Assembly: GCA_018222585.1 (NCBI GenBank)
Contig: JAAFAB010000002.1
Coordinates: 620,001-684,000 of the forward strand
Source: Paracoccaceae bacterium
Lineage (GTDB): Bacteria; Pseudomonadota; Alphaproteobacteria; Rhodobacterales; Rhodobacteraceae
Length of the DNA: 64,000 nucleotides
Direction: 5' to 3'
Part shown: positions 25,858 to 34,914 of the stretch, one piece after another
How positions within the stretch are numbered: the first letter of the stretch is position 1
Layout of the letters: every line of letters starts with the position of its first letter
Made by a program: the position numbers and the translations under genes
The notes under the pieces: generated by a model
Seen by the model: only the letters and a program-made list of their open reading frames with translations
The model's database searches: none
Told to the model about the DNA's origin: nothing

Positions 25858-26844
25858 ATGAACACTCCCATGAAGCAAACCGCCGTCGTGATCTCGCAGC
25901 CCGGCGGCCCCGAGGTCCTGCTGCCCGCGCAGGTGCTTGTGCCAGAGCCGGGCCCCGGTCAGCTGCTGATCCGCGTCGCCGCCGCCGGGGTGAACCGGCA
26001 TGATTGCCTGCAACGGGCGGCGGGCATCCATCATGACGGTTCTCCCGTGCCCGGGCTCGAAGCCGCCGGAGAAGTGGTCGCCCGGGGCCCCGGCGTCACC
26101 GGTTTCGCCCCCGGCGACCGGGTGATGGCCCTGCTGCAAGGCGGCGGCTACGCGCAATATGCGCTGGCCGAGGCCGCCGTCACCATGCCCGTCCCCGAGG
26201 GGATGGAGATGGTCGAGGCGGCGGCGCTGCCCGAGGCGCTCTTTACCGCCTGGTGGAACTTCTTCTTCCTGATGAACCTCGCCCCCGAGGACTTCGCCCT
26301 GATCCATGGCGGCACCAGCGGTGTCGGCCACCTGGCGCTGCAGGCCATGTCGGCCCTCGGCTACCGGGTGCTGGCCACCGCCGGAAGCACGGCCAAGGTC
26401 GAGGCGGCGCGCGGCTTCGGCGCCTTTGCCGCCTTCAGCTACCGCGAGGAGGCGCTGGCAGAGGCGGTGCTTGCGGCGACGGGCGGGCAGGGGATCGGTG
26501 CGTTGCTGGATGTCTCGGCAGGCGCGCATCTGGCGCAGGACCTGGCGATGATGGCGCCCGAGGGGACGATTGCCCATCTCTCGGCCGGGGGCGGGGCGGC
26601 GCTGTCGGTGCCGCTGCGGCCCCTGATGGCCAAACGCGTGCGAATCACCGGCTCGTTGCTGCGGCCGCTGGAAACCGCCCGCAAGGCCGAGGTGGCGCAG
26701 CTGCTGCGCCGCGATGTCTGGCCATTGCTGGGGGACAAGGTGCGACCGACCATCGCCGCCAGCTACCCCCTGGCCGAGGCTGCCGAAGCGCATCGCGACA
26801 TGGAGAAGGGCAGCCATATCGGCAAGTTCGTCCTCGTGACCTGA
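25858..26844 (+). CDS. Quinone oxidoreductase-like MDR dehydrogenase
   Basis: A 328-residue medium-chain dehydrogenase/reductase of the NADPH:quinone oxidoreductase (QOR/PIG3) branch. It has the GroES-like N-terminal domain with AAGVNRHDCLQR and PGLEAAGEV, no catalytic zinc cysteines, and the cofactor motif HGGTSGVGHLALQ (a G-x-G-x-x-G variant). The start could be GTG 25849, ATG 25858 or ATG 25870. 25858 is taken as a compromise, because the AAAGGAGG site near 25827 fits none of them perfectly. Such enzymes reduce quinones or alpha,beta-unsaturated ketones. A role in processing ring-cleavage products is inferred from position only. Confidence 0.85.
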   Translation: MNTPMKQTAVVISQPGGPEVLLPAQVLVPEPGPGQLLIRVAAAGVNRHDCLQRAAGIHHDGSPVPGLEAAGEVVARGPGVTGFAPGDRVMALLQGGGYAQYALAEAAVTMPVPEGMEMVEAAALPEALFTAWWNFFFLMNLAPEDFALIHGGTSGVGHLALQAMSALGYRVLATAGSTAKVEAARGFGAFAAFSYREEALAEAVLAATGGQGIGALLDVSAGAHLAQDLAMMAPEGTIAHLSAGGGAALSVPLRPLMAKRVRITGSLLRPLETARKAEVAQLLRRDVWPLLGDKVRPTIAASYPLAEAAEAHRDMEKGSHIGKFVLVT

Positions 26845-26953
26845 GGGCCTGCCCAAACCCCATGTCCGCAGGGCGGACAGCTCTGATCCGGGCCCGGCAG
26901 AGATCCGGGCCCCGCGCTATCACCGACCGAAAGAGTAAACCCGGAGCCGACAC

Positions 26954-27799
26954 ATGCGTATCACTTCCTATCTCCTGGCCGATGGCACGGCCTCCTACGG
27001 CCTTGTCGAGGGCGACCGCCTGCGCGACGCGGGCCCCGCCCTGCGTGCCCGCCACGCCGACCTGCGGGCGCTGATTGCCGCCGGGGCGACCGGGGAACTG
27101 GCCCGGGCCGAGGGCCCCGAGCTGGCGCTGTCGGAGGTCACGCTGGTCTCGCCGCTGCCCAACCCGGACAAGATCATCTGTATCGGTCTGAACTACATGA
27201 CCCATATCCGGGAAACCGGCCGCGACAAGCCCGCAAAGCCTTCGATCTTCACCCGATACCCGTCTTCCATCGTCGGCCACGCCCAGCCGTTGATCCGCCC
27301 GCGCGCCTCGGACTGGTTCGACTACGAAGGTGAGCTGGCGGTGATCATCGGCAAGCCCGGCCGCAACATATCCGAAGAGCAGGCACTGGCCCACGTGGCG
27401 GGCTATTCATGCTTCAACGACGGCTCGATCCGCGACTACCAGCGCCATACCTCGCAGTTCTGGGCCGGAAAGAACTTCACCGACAGCGGCGCCATGGGCC
27501 CCTGGATGGTCACGGCCGACGAACTGACCGACCCCGCTGCGCAGACCATGGAGACCCGGCTGAACGGCGAGGTCGTGCAGTCGACACCGATCAGCGACCT
27601 GGCCTTCGGCATCCCCGAACTCATCGCCTATCTCTCGATCGTGACCGAGCTGCTGCCCGGCGACATCATTGCCACCGGTACCCCGAGCGGGGTCGGGCTG
27701 TTCCGCGAGCCGAAGCTGTTCATGAAGGACGGTGACCGGATCGAGGTCGAGATCTCGGGCATCGGCACCCTGGCGAACCCAGTTCTGGATGAGGTCTGA
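26954..27799 (+). CDS. Fumarylacetoacetate hydrolase family protein
   Basis: A 281-residue FAH-fold enzyme. Metal ligands fit Glu-x-Glu in DYEGELAVIIGK and a downstream aspartate. Other family motifs are ICIGLNYMTHIRETG, a P-x-x-F-x-(R/K) region in KPSIFTRYPSS, and the C-terminal DIIATGTPSGVG. Members act as C-C bond hydrolases, acylpyruvate hydrolases or decarboxylases/isomerases in meta-cleavage pathways, which agrees with the extradiol dioxygenase two genes upstream. It is the last gene of the catabolic cluster. Confidence 0.9.
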   Translation: MRITSYLLADGTASYGLVEGDRLRDAGPALRARHADLRALIAAGATGELARAEGPELALSEVTLVSPLPNPDKIICIGLNYMTHIRETGRDKPAKPSIFTRYPSSIVGHAQPLIRPRASDWFDYEGELAVIIGKPGRNISEEQALAHVAGYSCFNDGSIRDYQRHTSQFWAGKNFTDSGAMGPWMVTADELTDPAAQTMETRLNGEVVQSTPISDLAFGIPELIAYLSIVTELLPGDIIATGTPSGVGLFREPKLFMKDGDRIEVEISGIGTLANPVLDEV

Positions 27800-28216
27800 T
27801 CCGGGCGCTCCGCATGACGGTCCGTCCGGAAATGGCGCGCGGCATCTCAGGCCCGCTCGGGCAAAGGGCGTCGCGCGCCGGGTCGCTCACATCACGTGGG
27901 CTTGCGGTCCCTCGGCGTCACGGCCGTGACGAACCGGACATCGGCAAGAACTGGGCGCCCGCAACCTGTGAAAGTCTCGGGGGGCATTGACGCTCTGCGC
28001 CTGCAGTGTCCAGCGCGCTGTCTCTGCGAATGACAGCGCACACCCGGGGCATGGCGGACGGTCTGCAAGGTCTCTTCCCCGGTGTGTGCTTCTGCCGCTC
28101 GGCCGACCTCCGGCGCCTCGGTGCGACAGTGCTCTGGGCAGTCGGTTGCGGTTCGCTCGCATCCCGTGGCGGGAGAGGGACTGGCATGGTGCCCTAGGGC
28201 ACGCGCCGCCGCCGTG
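27800..28216. other. Gene-free region between FAH gene and sdaA
   Basis: 417 bases between two convergent genes. The small frames here have Arg/Ser/Pro-rich composition without family resemblance. No obvious T-rich hairpin terminator was found. Confidence 0.35.
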
Positions 28217-29587
28217 TCAGCAATTCGGCACGTTTACCGCCAGCCCGCCCAGCGAAGTTTCCTTGTAGTGCTCATGCATGTCCCGCCCCGTCTGACGCAT
28301 GGTCTCGATGCAGGCGTCGAGGGGGACGAAGTGACGGCCGTCTCCGCGCAGCGCCAGGGACGCGGCAGAGACCGCCTTGATCGCGCCGAGGCCGTTGCGC
28401 TCGATGCAGGGGACTTGCACGAGGCCCGCGACCGGATCGCAGGTCATGCCCAGGTGATGCTCCAGCGCGATCTCGGCGGCGTTCTCGATCTGCTCGGGCG
28501 TGCCGCCCATGACGGCGCAGAGACCGGCGGCTGCCATGGCGGCGGCGCTGCCCACTTCCGCCTGACACCCGGCTTCGGCGCCCGAGATCGAGGCGTTGTA
28601 CTTGACCAGCCCGCCGATGGCCGAGGCGGTCAGGAAGAATTCGGTCACGCGCTGCGGTGTTGCCGTCGGCACATGGGTCAGCCAGTATTTCACCACCGCC
28701 GGCATCACGCCCGCGGCGCCGTTGGTCGGTGCCGTCACCACCTGGCCCCCGGCGGCGTTTTCCTCATTCACCGCCATCGCGTAGCAGGAGATCCAGTCGT
28801 TGACGACATGGGGCGGGGCGAGATTCTTGCCCGCTTCCTGCTTCAGCGCCTCATGGATGGCGCGGGCGCGGCGGCGCACGGCGAGGCCGCCGGGCAGCAG
28901 CCCCTCGTTGGACAGGCCCCGGTCGATGCAATCCGACATCACCTGCCAGATCCGTCCGACGCCCTGCGACAGGTCGGGGCGGCCGCGGGCGGTCTCGTTC
29001 GCGGCCTTCATCTGGGCGATGGTCAGGCCCGAGGCGCGGGCCATGTCCAGCATCTCGGCGGCGGATTTGAACGGATAGGGGACGGGGGTGCCCTCGGCCT
29101 TGTCCTCTCCCGAGGCAAGCTCGGCCTCGGTCAGGACGAAGCCGCCGCCAACCGAGTAATAGACCTCTGACAGGATCACGTCGCCCTGGGCGTCGAGCGC
29201 CATCAGCTTCATGCCGTTGGGGTGGCCGGGCAGGGGGGTGTCGTAGTCGAAGATCAGGTCGGTGTCGGGGGCGAAGGCGAGGGGGCCGAGGCCCGGGGGC
29301 GTGACCTTGCCGGTCTCGGTGATCGCGGCCAGCGCGGCGTCGGCCTTTTCGCCGTCGTAGCTGTCTGGCAGGAAGCCGGCGAGGCCGAGGATGGTGGCGC
29401 GGTCGGTGGCGTGGCCCTTGCCGGTGAAGGCCAGCGAGCCATGCAGCGAGGCGCGCAGCCCCTTTGCCTCGAACGGGGCGGCGCGCAGCCGGTCCAGGAA
29501 GCGGCCCCCCGCCACCATGGGGCCCATGGTATGAGAGGAGGACGGGCCGACACCGATCTTGAAGATCTCGAAAACGGAAAGAAACAT
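28217..29587 (-). CDS. sdaA: L-serine dehydratase (L-serine ammonia-lyase), iron-sulfur type
   Basis: A 456-residue single-chain enzyme that converts L-serine to pyruvate and ammonia. The N-terminal beta-domain has the diagnostic [17 protein letters not shown] segment. The C-terminal alpha-domain has the [4Fe-4S] cysteines in [28 protein letters not shown] and following residues. The length matches single-chain bacterial SdaA. It is transcribed alone on the minus strand, divergent from rpiA with 231 bp between starts. No glycine- or serine-responsive element was recognised upstream. Confidence 0.94.
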   Translation of the reverse strand: MFLSVFEIFKIGVGPSSSHTMGPMVAGGRFLDRLRAAPFEAKGLRASLHGSLAFTGKGHATDRATILGLAGFLPDSYDGEKADAALAAITETGKVTPPGLGPLAFAPDTDLIFDYDTPLPGHPNGMKLMALDAQGDVILSEVYYSVGGGFVLTEAELASGEDKAEGTPVPYPFKSAAEMLDMARASGLTIAQMKAANETARGRPDLSQGVGRIWQVMSDCIDRGLSNEGLLPGGLAVRRRARAIHEALKQEAGKNLAPPHVVNDWISCYAMAVNEENAAGGQVVTAPTNGAAGVMPAVVKYWLTHVPTATPQRVTEFFLTASAIGGLVKYNASISGAEAGCQAEVGSAAAMAAAGLCAVMGGTPEQIENAAEIALEHHLGMTCDPVAGLVQVPCIERNGLGAIKAVSAASLALRGDGRHFVPLDACIETMRQTGRDMHEHYKETSLGGLAVNVPNC

Positions 29588-29818
29588 GCAGTACCCCTGT
29601 TTGGCGACAGCCTAGCGGAAGGCCGGGGGGAAGCACCACCACCGAAAGCGACAGGGGGGGATGCGCGCGCGGCATGGGGACGGAATGGCCGCTGGCCGAA
29701 GCGATGCCGGTATGCGCCACCTGCGTGATTTCACGGGTCCATGGGGTGCCGCGTCAATTCCGCACTCGCTTCCGATCTCTCAACTTCCTATAACCCGGAC
29801 AAACAAGGGAGACCGAAG

Positions 29819-30607
29819 ATGAGCGGAGAACTTTCCCCCATCGACAAGGCCAAGTTCCTCGCCGCGAAGCGGGCGGTGGATTTCGTCGAGGACGGTATGC
29901 GCGTGGGCCTCGGGACGGGCAGCACGGCGGCCTGGATGGTGCGCCTGCTGGGTGAGCGGGTGCGCGAGGAAGGCCTGAAGATTTCCGGCGTACCGACCTC
30001 GACCCGGACCGCCGAACTGGCGCGCGATATGGGGATCAGGGTGCTCTCGCTCGACGAGGCCAAGTGGCTGGACCTGACCATCGACGGCGCCGACGAGGTG
30101 GATGGCGACCTGAACCTGATCAAGGGCGGCGGCGGCGCCCTGCTGCAGGAGAAGATCGTCGCCACCGCAAGTGACCGGATGGTGGTGATCGCCGATGCCG
30201 CGAAGGAGGTCGAGGCCCTCGGGGCCTTCCCGCTGCCGATCGAGGTGATCCCCTTCGGCTGGCAGACCACGCAGGCGCTGGTGGAGGAGATGCTGATCTC
30301 GATGGACGTGCTGGGACGGGACACCACGCTGCGGATGAACGGCGGCGCGGCCTATGTCACGGACGAGGGCAATCACATCCTGGACCTGCATCTGAACCGC
30401 ATCGGCAATGCCCGCGAACTGGCGCTGGTGCTGAACCAGATCCCGGGCGTGGTTGAAAACGGGCTGTTCATAGATATCTGCGACACGCTGGTCATCGGCC
30501 ACGGCTCGGGCCGGATCGAGACCCGCGACATCAACGATGGCACGGTCGAGGACATGCGGCTGGACATCGTCGAAGACGACAACCTGTTCCGCGATCTCTC
30601 GGACTGA
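29819..30607 (+). CDS. rpiA: Ribose-5-phosphate isomerase A
   Basis: A 262-residue enzyme interconverting ribose 5-phosphate and ribulose 5-phosphate in the pentose phosphate pathway. The ATG at 29819 follows AAGGGAGA. Family motifs: GLGTGSTAAWMV (phosphate loop), TIDGADEVD (catalytic Asp) and KGGGGALLQEKI (catalytic Glu/Lys). It is about 40 residues longer than E. coli RpiA, mainly at the C-terminus (IETRDINDGTVEDMRLD), as is common in alphaproteobacteria. It is followed 65 bp later by gor, and both make sense in NADPH/redox metabolism. Confidence 0.95.
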   Translation: MSGELSPIDKAKFLAAKRAVDFVEDGMRVGLGTGSTAAWMVRLLGERVREEGLKISGVPTSTRTAELARDMGIRVLSLDEAKWLDLTIDGADEVDGDLNLIKGGGGALLQEKIVATASDRMVVIADAAKEVEALGAFPLPIEVIPFGWQTTQALVEEMLISMDVLGRDTTLRMNGGAAYVTDEGNHILDLHLNRIGNARELALVLNQIPGVVENGLFIDICDTLVIGHGSGRIETRDINDGTVEDMRLDIVEDDNLFRDLSD

Positions 30608-30672
30608 CCCCATATCGCCGTGCGCATCCTCCCCCCGGCGCGCGGCCCCAGCAAGACCCCGAAGGAGCCTTC

Positions 30673-32055
30673 ATGAGCGCCGACACCCCTTTCGACTATG
30701 ATCTCTTCGTCATCGGCGCCGGTTCCGGCGGCGTGCGCGCGGCCCGGGTGGCCGCCGGAGAGACCGGCGCCAAGGTCGCCATCGCCGAGGAAAGCCGCTA
30801 CGGCGGCACCTGCGTGATCCGGGGCTGCGTGCCCAAGAAGCTGATGGTCTTCGCCTCCGGCTACGGTCGCGTCGCGGACGAGGGCCGCGCCTATGGCTGG
30901 GACATCGAGGAGAAGGGCTTTTCCTGGGACGCTTTCAAGCCCAGGCTCGAAGCCGAGCTGGATCGTCTGGAAGGCATCTACCAGCGCCTGCTGGACGGTT
31001 CGGGGGTCGAGAAGTTCGACCAGCGCGCCACGGTCGCCGATGCCCATACGGTGCGCCTGGCCGATGGCACCAAGAAGACCGCGAAGCACATCCTGGTGGC
31101 CACCGGCGGGCGTCCGGTGAAGCCGGACCTGCCCGGCGCCGAGCTGGGCATCACCTCGAACGAGATCTTCCACGTCGCCGAATTGCCCAAGCGCATCCTG
31201 ATCGTTGGCGGCGGCTATATCGGGTGTGAATTCGCCTGCATCCTCAACGGCTTGGGCTGCGAGGTGACGCAGTATTACCGCGGCGCCCAGGTGCTGCGCG
31301 GCTTCGATGACGAGGCTCGCCACCTGATCGCCGAAGAAATGCGCGCGGGCGGGATCGACCTGCAGGTCGAGACCGACGTGGTCAAGCTGGAAAAGGACGC
31401 GGACGGCATCCGGGTGTTCGATACCAAGGGCGGCGAGGCGGTCTTCGACCAGGTGCTCTTTGCCACCGGCCGCGCGCCCAACACCGAGGGCATGGGCCTG
31501 GCCGAGGCCGGCGTGGGCCTGGGCGACAAGGGCGAGATCGTGGTCGATGACTTCAGCCAGACCGCCGTGCCCTCGATCTGGGCCATCGGCGACGTGACCG
31601 ACCGGGTGCAGCTGACTCCGGTGGCGATCCGCGAGGGCATGGCCTTCGTCGAAACCGTCTTCAAGTCCAACCCCACCAAGCCGGATCACGAGTTGATCCC
31701 GACGGCGATCTTCACCCAGCCCGAAATGGGCACCGTCGGCCTGTCCGAGGGGGAGGCCCAGGCGCGGGCGAACGAGCCGCTGGAAATCTACACCACCTCG
31801 TTCAAGCCGATGCAGCAGGCGTTTGCCGGCACGGCGGCGCAGAAGATCCTGATGAAGCTGGTCGTCGGCAAGGACAGCCGCAAGGTGCTGGGCTGCCACA
31901 TCGTCGGCCCCTCGGCCGGCGAGATGATCCAGCTTGCCGGCATCGCCGTAAAGATGGGGGCGACGAAAGAGGATTTCGACCGTACGGTGGCGGTACACCC
32001 GACTGCGGCGGAAGAGATCGTGACCATGCGCAACCCGACGCGGACCCTGGGCTGA
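30673..32055 (+). CDS. gor: Glutathione-disulfide reductase
   Basis: A 460-residue NADPH-dependent flavoprotein. FAD motif GAGSGG is at residues 15-20. The redox-active disulfide is Cys47/Cys52 in GGTCVIRGCVPKK. The NADPH-binding GGGYIGCEFA segment lies near residue 178, and the C-terminal active-site HPTAAEE is present. The GCVPKK form and the IRG between the cysteines distinguish it from dihydrolipoamide dehydrogenase. It keeps glutathione reduced for the two GSTs encoded elsewhere in the window and for general redox control. Confidence 0.93.
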   Translation: MSADTPFDYDLFVIGAGSGGVRAARVAAGETGAKVAIAEESRYGGTCVIRGCVPKKLMVFASGYGRVADEGRAYGWDIEEKGFSWDAFKPRLEAELDRLEGIYQRLLDGSGVEKFDQRATVADAHTVRLADGTKKTAKHILVATGGRPVKPDLPGAELGITSNEIFHVAELPKRILIVGGGYIGCEFACILNGLGCEVTQYYRGAQVLRGFDDEARHLIAEEMRAGGIDLQVETDVVKLEKDADGIRVFDTKGGEAVFDQVLFATGRAPNTEGMGLAEAGVGLGDKGEIVVDDFSQTAVPSIWAIGDVTDRVQLTPVAIREGMAFVETVFKSNPTKPDHELIPTAIFTQPEMGTVGLSEGEAQARANEPLEIYTTSFKPMQQAFAGTAAQKILMKLVVGKDSRKVLGCHIVGPSAGEMIQLAGIAVKMGATKEDFDRTVAVHPTAAEEIVTMRNPTRTLG

Positions 32056-32166
32056 GGCCCGGCTGTCCCGGACGCGATCGTGACCCGATCGCGAGGGAGC
32101 AAAACTTGAAAATTGCCCTCCGGCTGCACAGCTAAGGGGCGAGTATGTTCGACAGAAAGGCAGACA

Positions 32167-33327
32167 ATGGCTGGACAGAATGGCGGCCCCTGGGGAGGAG
32201 GCGGCGGCTCGGGCGGGCGTCCGACACCGCCCCCGGGTGGCAATGGCGGAGGCCGCGGCACCGGAAGTGGCAACAATAACGGTGGTCGCGACGACAAGCC
32301 TTCCATTCCCGATCTCGACGAACTGGTGCGCAAGGGCCAGGATCATCTGCGCGTCCTGATGGGCGGCGGCGGAGGCGGCCAGAACTCCGGCGGCGGTGCC
32401 CCCGGTGGTGGTGGCCCGCTGGTCAGCCGCTCGATGGTCGGGCTGGGGCTGATCGCGGCGGTCATCGGCTGGCTTTTCGCCAGTGTCTACACCGTGCGGC
32501 CCGACGAGCAGTCGGTCGAGCTGTTGCTCGGACAGTACTCCTCGACCGGGCAGCCGGGTCTGAACTTCGCCCCCTGGCCCTTCGTCACCCATGAGGTGAT
32601 CGCCGTGACGCGCGAGCGTACGGTAGAGGTGGGAGTCGGCGGCCGTGGCTCGGATGCCGGGCTGATGCTGACCGGTGACGAGAACATTGTGGATATCGAC
32701 TTCCAGGTGGTCTGGAACATCACCGATCCGGCGCAGTTCCTGTTCAACCTGCGCGATCCGCAGATGACCATCTCGGCCGTGTCGGAATCCGCCATGCGCG
32801 AAATCATCGCCCAGAGCGAGCTGTCGCCGATCCTCAACCGGGACCGTGGCGCCATCTCGCAGCGTCTGCGCGACCTGATCCAGTCCACCCTGGACAGCTA
32901 CGGGGCCGGCATGTCGGTGATCCGTGTCAACTTCGACAAGGCCGACCCGCCCGCCGAGGTGATCGGGGCCTTCCGGGAAGTGCAGGCCGCCGAACAGCAG
33001 CGCGAACGCCTCACCAACGAGGCCGACGCCTATGCCAACCGCGTCACCGCCGAGGCCCGTGGCCAGGCCGCCCAGTTGCGCCAGGAGGCCGAGGGCTACC
33101 GCGCCCAGGTGGTCAACCAGGCCGAGGGTGAAGCCAGCCGCTTCTCTGCCGTTCTGGGAGAGTACCAGAAGTCCCCCGAGGTGACCCGCAAGCGTCTCTA
33201 CATCGAAGCGATGGAAGAGGTCCTGGGCGGCGTCAACAAGGTGGTGGTCGATGGCGAGGCCGGATCGGGCGTGCTGCCCTACCTGCCGCTCAACCAACTC
33301 GCGCCCTCCGGCGCGGCCAACCAGTAA
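32167..33327 (+). CDS. hflK: HflK, FtsH protease modulator subunit
   Basis: A 386-residue SPFH-domain membrane protein. The ATG at 32167 gives the typical Gly-rich, Pro/Asn-containing N-terminus (GGPWGGGGGSGG). One transmembrane helix follows (MVGLGLIAAVIGWLFASVY), then the prohibitin-homology domain and a coiled-coil rich in Ala/Glu/Arg (QAAEQQRERLTNEADAYAN). With HflC it forms a large cage that regulates the FtsH protease. hflC starts 12 bp downstream. Confidence 0.95.
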   Translation: MAGQNGGPWGGGGGSGGRPTPPPGGNGGGRGTGSGNNNGGRDDKPSIPDLDELVRKGQDHLRVLMGGGGGGQNSGGGAPGGGGPLVSRSMVGLGLIAAVIGWLFASVYTVRPDEQSVELLLGQYSSTGQPGLNFAPWPFVTHEVIAVTRERTVEVGVGGRGSDAGLMLTGDENIVDIDFQVVWNITDPAQFLFNLRDPQMTISAVSESAMREIIAQSELSPILNRDRGAISQRLRDLIQSTLDSYGAGMSVIRVNFDKADPPAEVIGAFREVQAAEQQRERLTNEADAYANRVTAEARGQAAQLRQEAEGYRAQVVNQAEGEASRFSAVLGEYQKSPEVTRKRLYIEAMEEVLGGVNKVVVDGEAGSGVLPYLPLNQLAPSGAANQ

Positions 33328-33339
33328 GGGAGAGAGATC

Positions 33340-34428
33340 ATGAAGAAGACAACGATCCTTCTGCCCCTGGTCGCCGTGGTGGCCTTCGTCGGCTTCTCTT
33401 CGTTCTTCATCGTGGACGAGCGCGAAAAGGCACTCGTGCTGCAGTTCGGTCGCGTGATCGACGTGAAGGAAGAGCCGGGCCTGGCCTTCAAGATCCCGCT
33501 GATCCAGGAGGTCGTCACCTATGACGACCGTATCCTCAGCCGCGATATCGACCCGCTGGAGATCACCCCGCTGGACGACCGCCGCCTGGTGGTCGACGCC
33601 TTCGCCCGCTACCGGATCACCGATGTGCGCCAGTTCCGCCAGGCCAACGGCGTCGGCGGCATCATGGCCGCCGAGACCCGGATCGACTCGATCCTGCGCT
33701 CGCAGACCCGGGAAGTGCTGGGCTCGGTCCGCTCGGACGAGATCCTCTCGGCCGACCGTGCCGCGCTGATGGTGCGGATCCGCGATGGTGCCTTCGACGA
33801 GGCGCAGTCGCTGGGCCTCGAGATCATCGACGTGCGTCTGAAGCGCACCGACCTGCCGGCCGAGAACCTCGACGCGACCTTCGCCCGGATGCGGGCCGAA
33901 CGGGAACGCGAGGCGGCCGACCAGATCGCCCGTGGTAACGAACGCGCCCAGGAGATCCGGGCCGAGGCCGACCGCAAGCGGGTCGAGACCGTTTCGGAAG
34001 CGCAGCGGGAAGCGGATATCATCCGGGGTGAGGCCGATGCCCGCCGCAACTCGGTCTTCGCCGAGGCCTATGGCGCGGATCCGGAGTTCTTCGACTTCTA
34101 CCGGTCGCTCACCGCCTATCGGACGGCCTTGAGGGGGGAGACCTCCACCATGGTGATTTCGCCTGACAGCGAGTTCTTCAACTACCTCAAGTCCAACAAC
34201 CCGAGCGGCGCGTCGCTCGATCCGCTGGCCGCGGCGGAAGAGCCCGCGGCGCAGGATGAGGCGCCCGACGCCGAGCCTGCAGACGCCGAGCCCGCCGACA
34301 CCGAGCCTGCCGGGGACGCTCCCGTCGTGGTCGCACCTTCTGATGCTGCCCCGACCGATACCGCCCCGACCGACGCGGCTCCCGAGGAGGGCGCGACCGA
34401 GGGTGAGGCCGGAACGGTGACCGAATGA
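33340..34428 (+). CDS. hflC: HflC, FtsH protease modulator subunit, with long acidic tail
   Basis: A 362-residue SPFH protein, partner of HflK. N-terminal transmembrane helix (residues about 5-24), SPFH domain to about 200, a coiled-coil (EREREAADQIARGNERAQEIRAEADRKR), then the conserved FFDFYRSLTAYRTAL end. After about residue 289 comes an unusual low-complexity tail of about 70 residues made of Ala, Glu, Asp, Pro and Thr with repeated DAEPAD/TEPA units. E. coli HflC lacks such a tail. The stop overlaps the next start by 4 bp. Confidence 0.95.
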   Translation: MKKTTILLPLVAVVAFVGFSSFFIVDEREKALVLQFGRVIDVKEEPGLAFKIPLIQEVVTYDDRILSRDIDPLEITPLDDRRLVVDAFARYRITDVRQFRQANGVGGIMAAETRIDSILRSQTREVLGSVRSDEILSADRAALMVRIRDGAFDEAQSLGLEIIDVRLKRTDLPAENLDATFARMRAEREREAADQIARGNERAQEIRAEADRKRVETVSEAQREADIIRGEADARRNSVFAEAYGADPEFFDFYRSLTAYRTALRGETSTMVISPDSEFFNYLKSNNPSGASLDPLAAAEEPAAQDEAPDAEPADAEPADTEPAGDAPVVVAPSDAAPTDTAPTDAAPEEGATEGEAGTVTE

Positions 34429-34634
34429 TCCAGCAGGCGCTTGCCACGGGCCTTCTGGTCCTTGGCATCGTCTGTCTTGTAGAGGGGCTGGCCTGGGGGC
34501 TGGCCCCTTCTTTCGTCGAGCGTCTGATGGCCGCCCTGGCCGCACTGGACGAGGGCGACCGGCGCAGGATCGGGCTTCTGGCCATGCTGGCGGGGCTGTT
34601 GCTGCTGTGGTGCGCGAAAGCCCTGGGCGCGTGA
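34425..34634 (+). CDS. DUF2065 small membrane protein
   Basis: A 69-residue protein with two hydrophobic helices separated by a short polar loop (ALDEGDRRRIG). This is the DUF2065/YjeT arrangement, found next to hflC in many proteobacteria. It is coupled to hflC by an ATGA overlap. The function is unknown. The conserved neighbourhood suggests a link to HflKC/FtsH membrane quality control. Confidence 0.85.
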   Translation: MIQQALATGLLVLGIVCLVEGLAWGLAPSFVERLMAALAALDEGDRRRIGLLAMLAGLLLLWCAKALGA

Positions 34635-34807
34635 CGTGATTTGTCATTTCAAGAAAACCCACCCCGGGATCCCTCTCGGCAAAATGGCAAAAGTTTACGA
34701 AAAATAAGGGAGATCCGCGGAATGCTCAGGCCCCGGCACAGGTCGGCTTTTCGGCAGGAACTCTCTCACCCGGGCCTCACATCCTGTTGACGCGCCGCGA
34801 CGGGCCT

Positions 34808-34835
34808 TTGTGTTGCGTCCCGAACGGCCTAGATT
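34808..34835 (+). promoter_or_regulatory. Candidate promoter of the Do-family protease gene
   Basis: TTGTGT (34808-34813) and TAGATT (34830-34835) are separated by 16 bp, in the 280-bp gap upstream of the protease gene. The match is moderate. Do-family proteases are often stress-regulated, but I cannot assign a sigma factor from this sequence. Confidence 0.33.
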
Positions 34836-34914
34836 AGAAACGATGACAGGCCCGGTCCTCGGGATACCCCTCGGGGGCGGACCAGGGTTTCTTCAGGAAG
34901 AAGGAGATTTGGGA

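Noticed and set aside
27800-28216. Short Arg/Pro-rich frames between the FAH gene and sdaA
   Set aside because: No ribosome site, no domain, and compositions typical of non-coding G+C-rich DNA.
30373-34662. A 1429-codon open frame on the minus strand across gor, hflK and hflC
   Set aside because: It is antisense to clearly recognisable genes, lacks any domain, and is rich in Gly/His/Asp as expected from reading G+C-rich codons in reverse. A codon-phase artefact.
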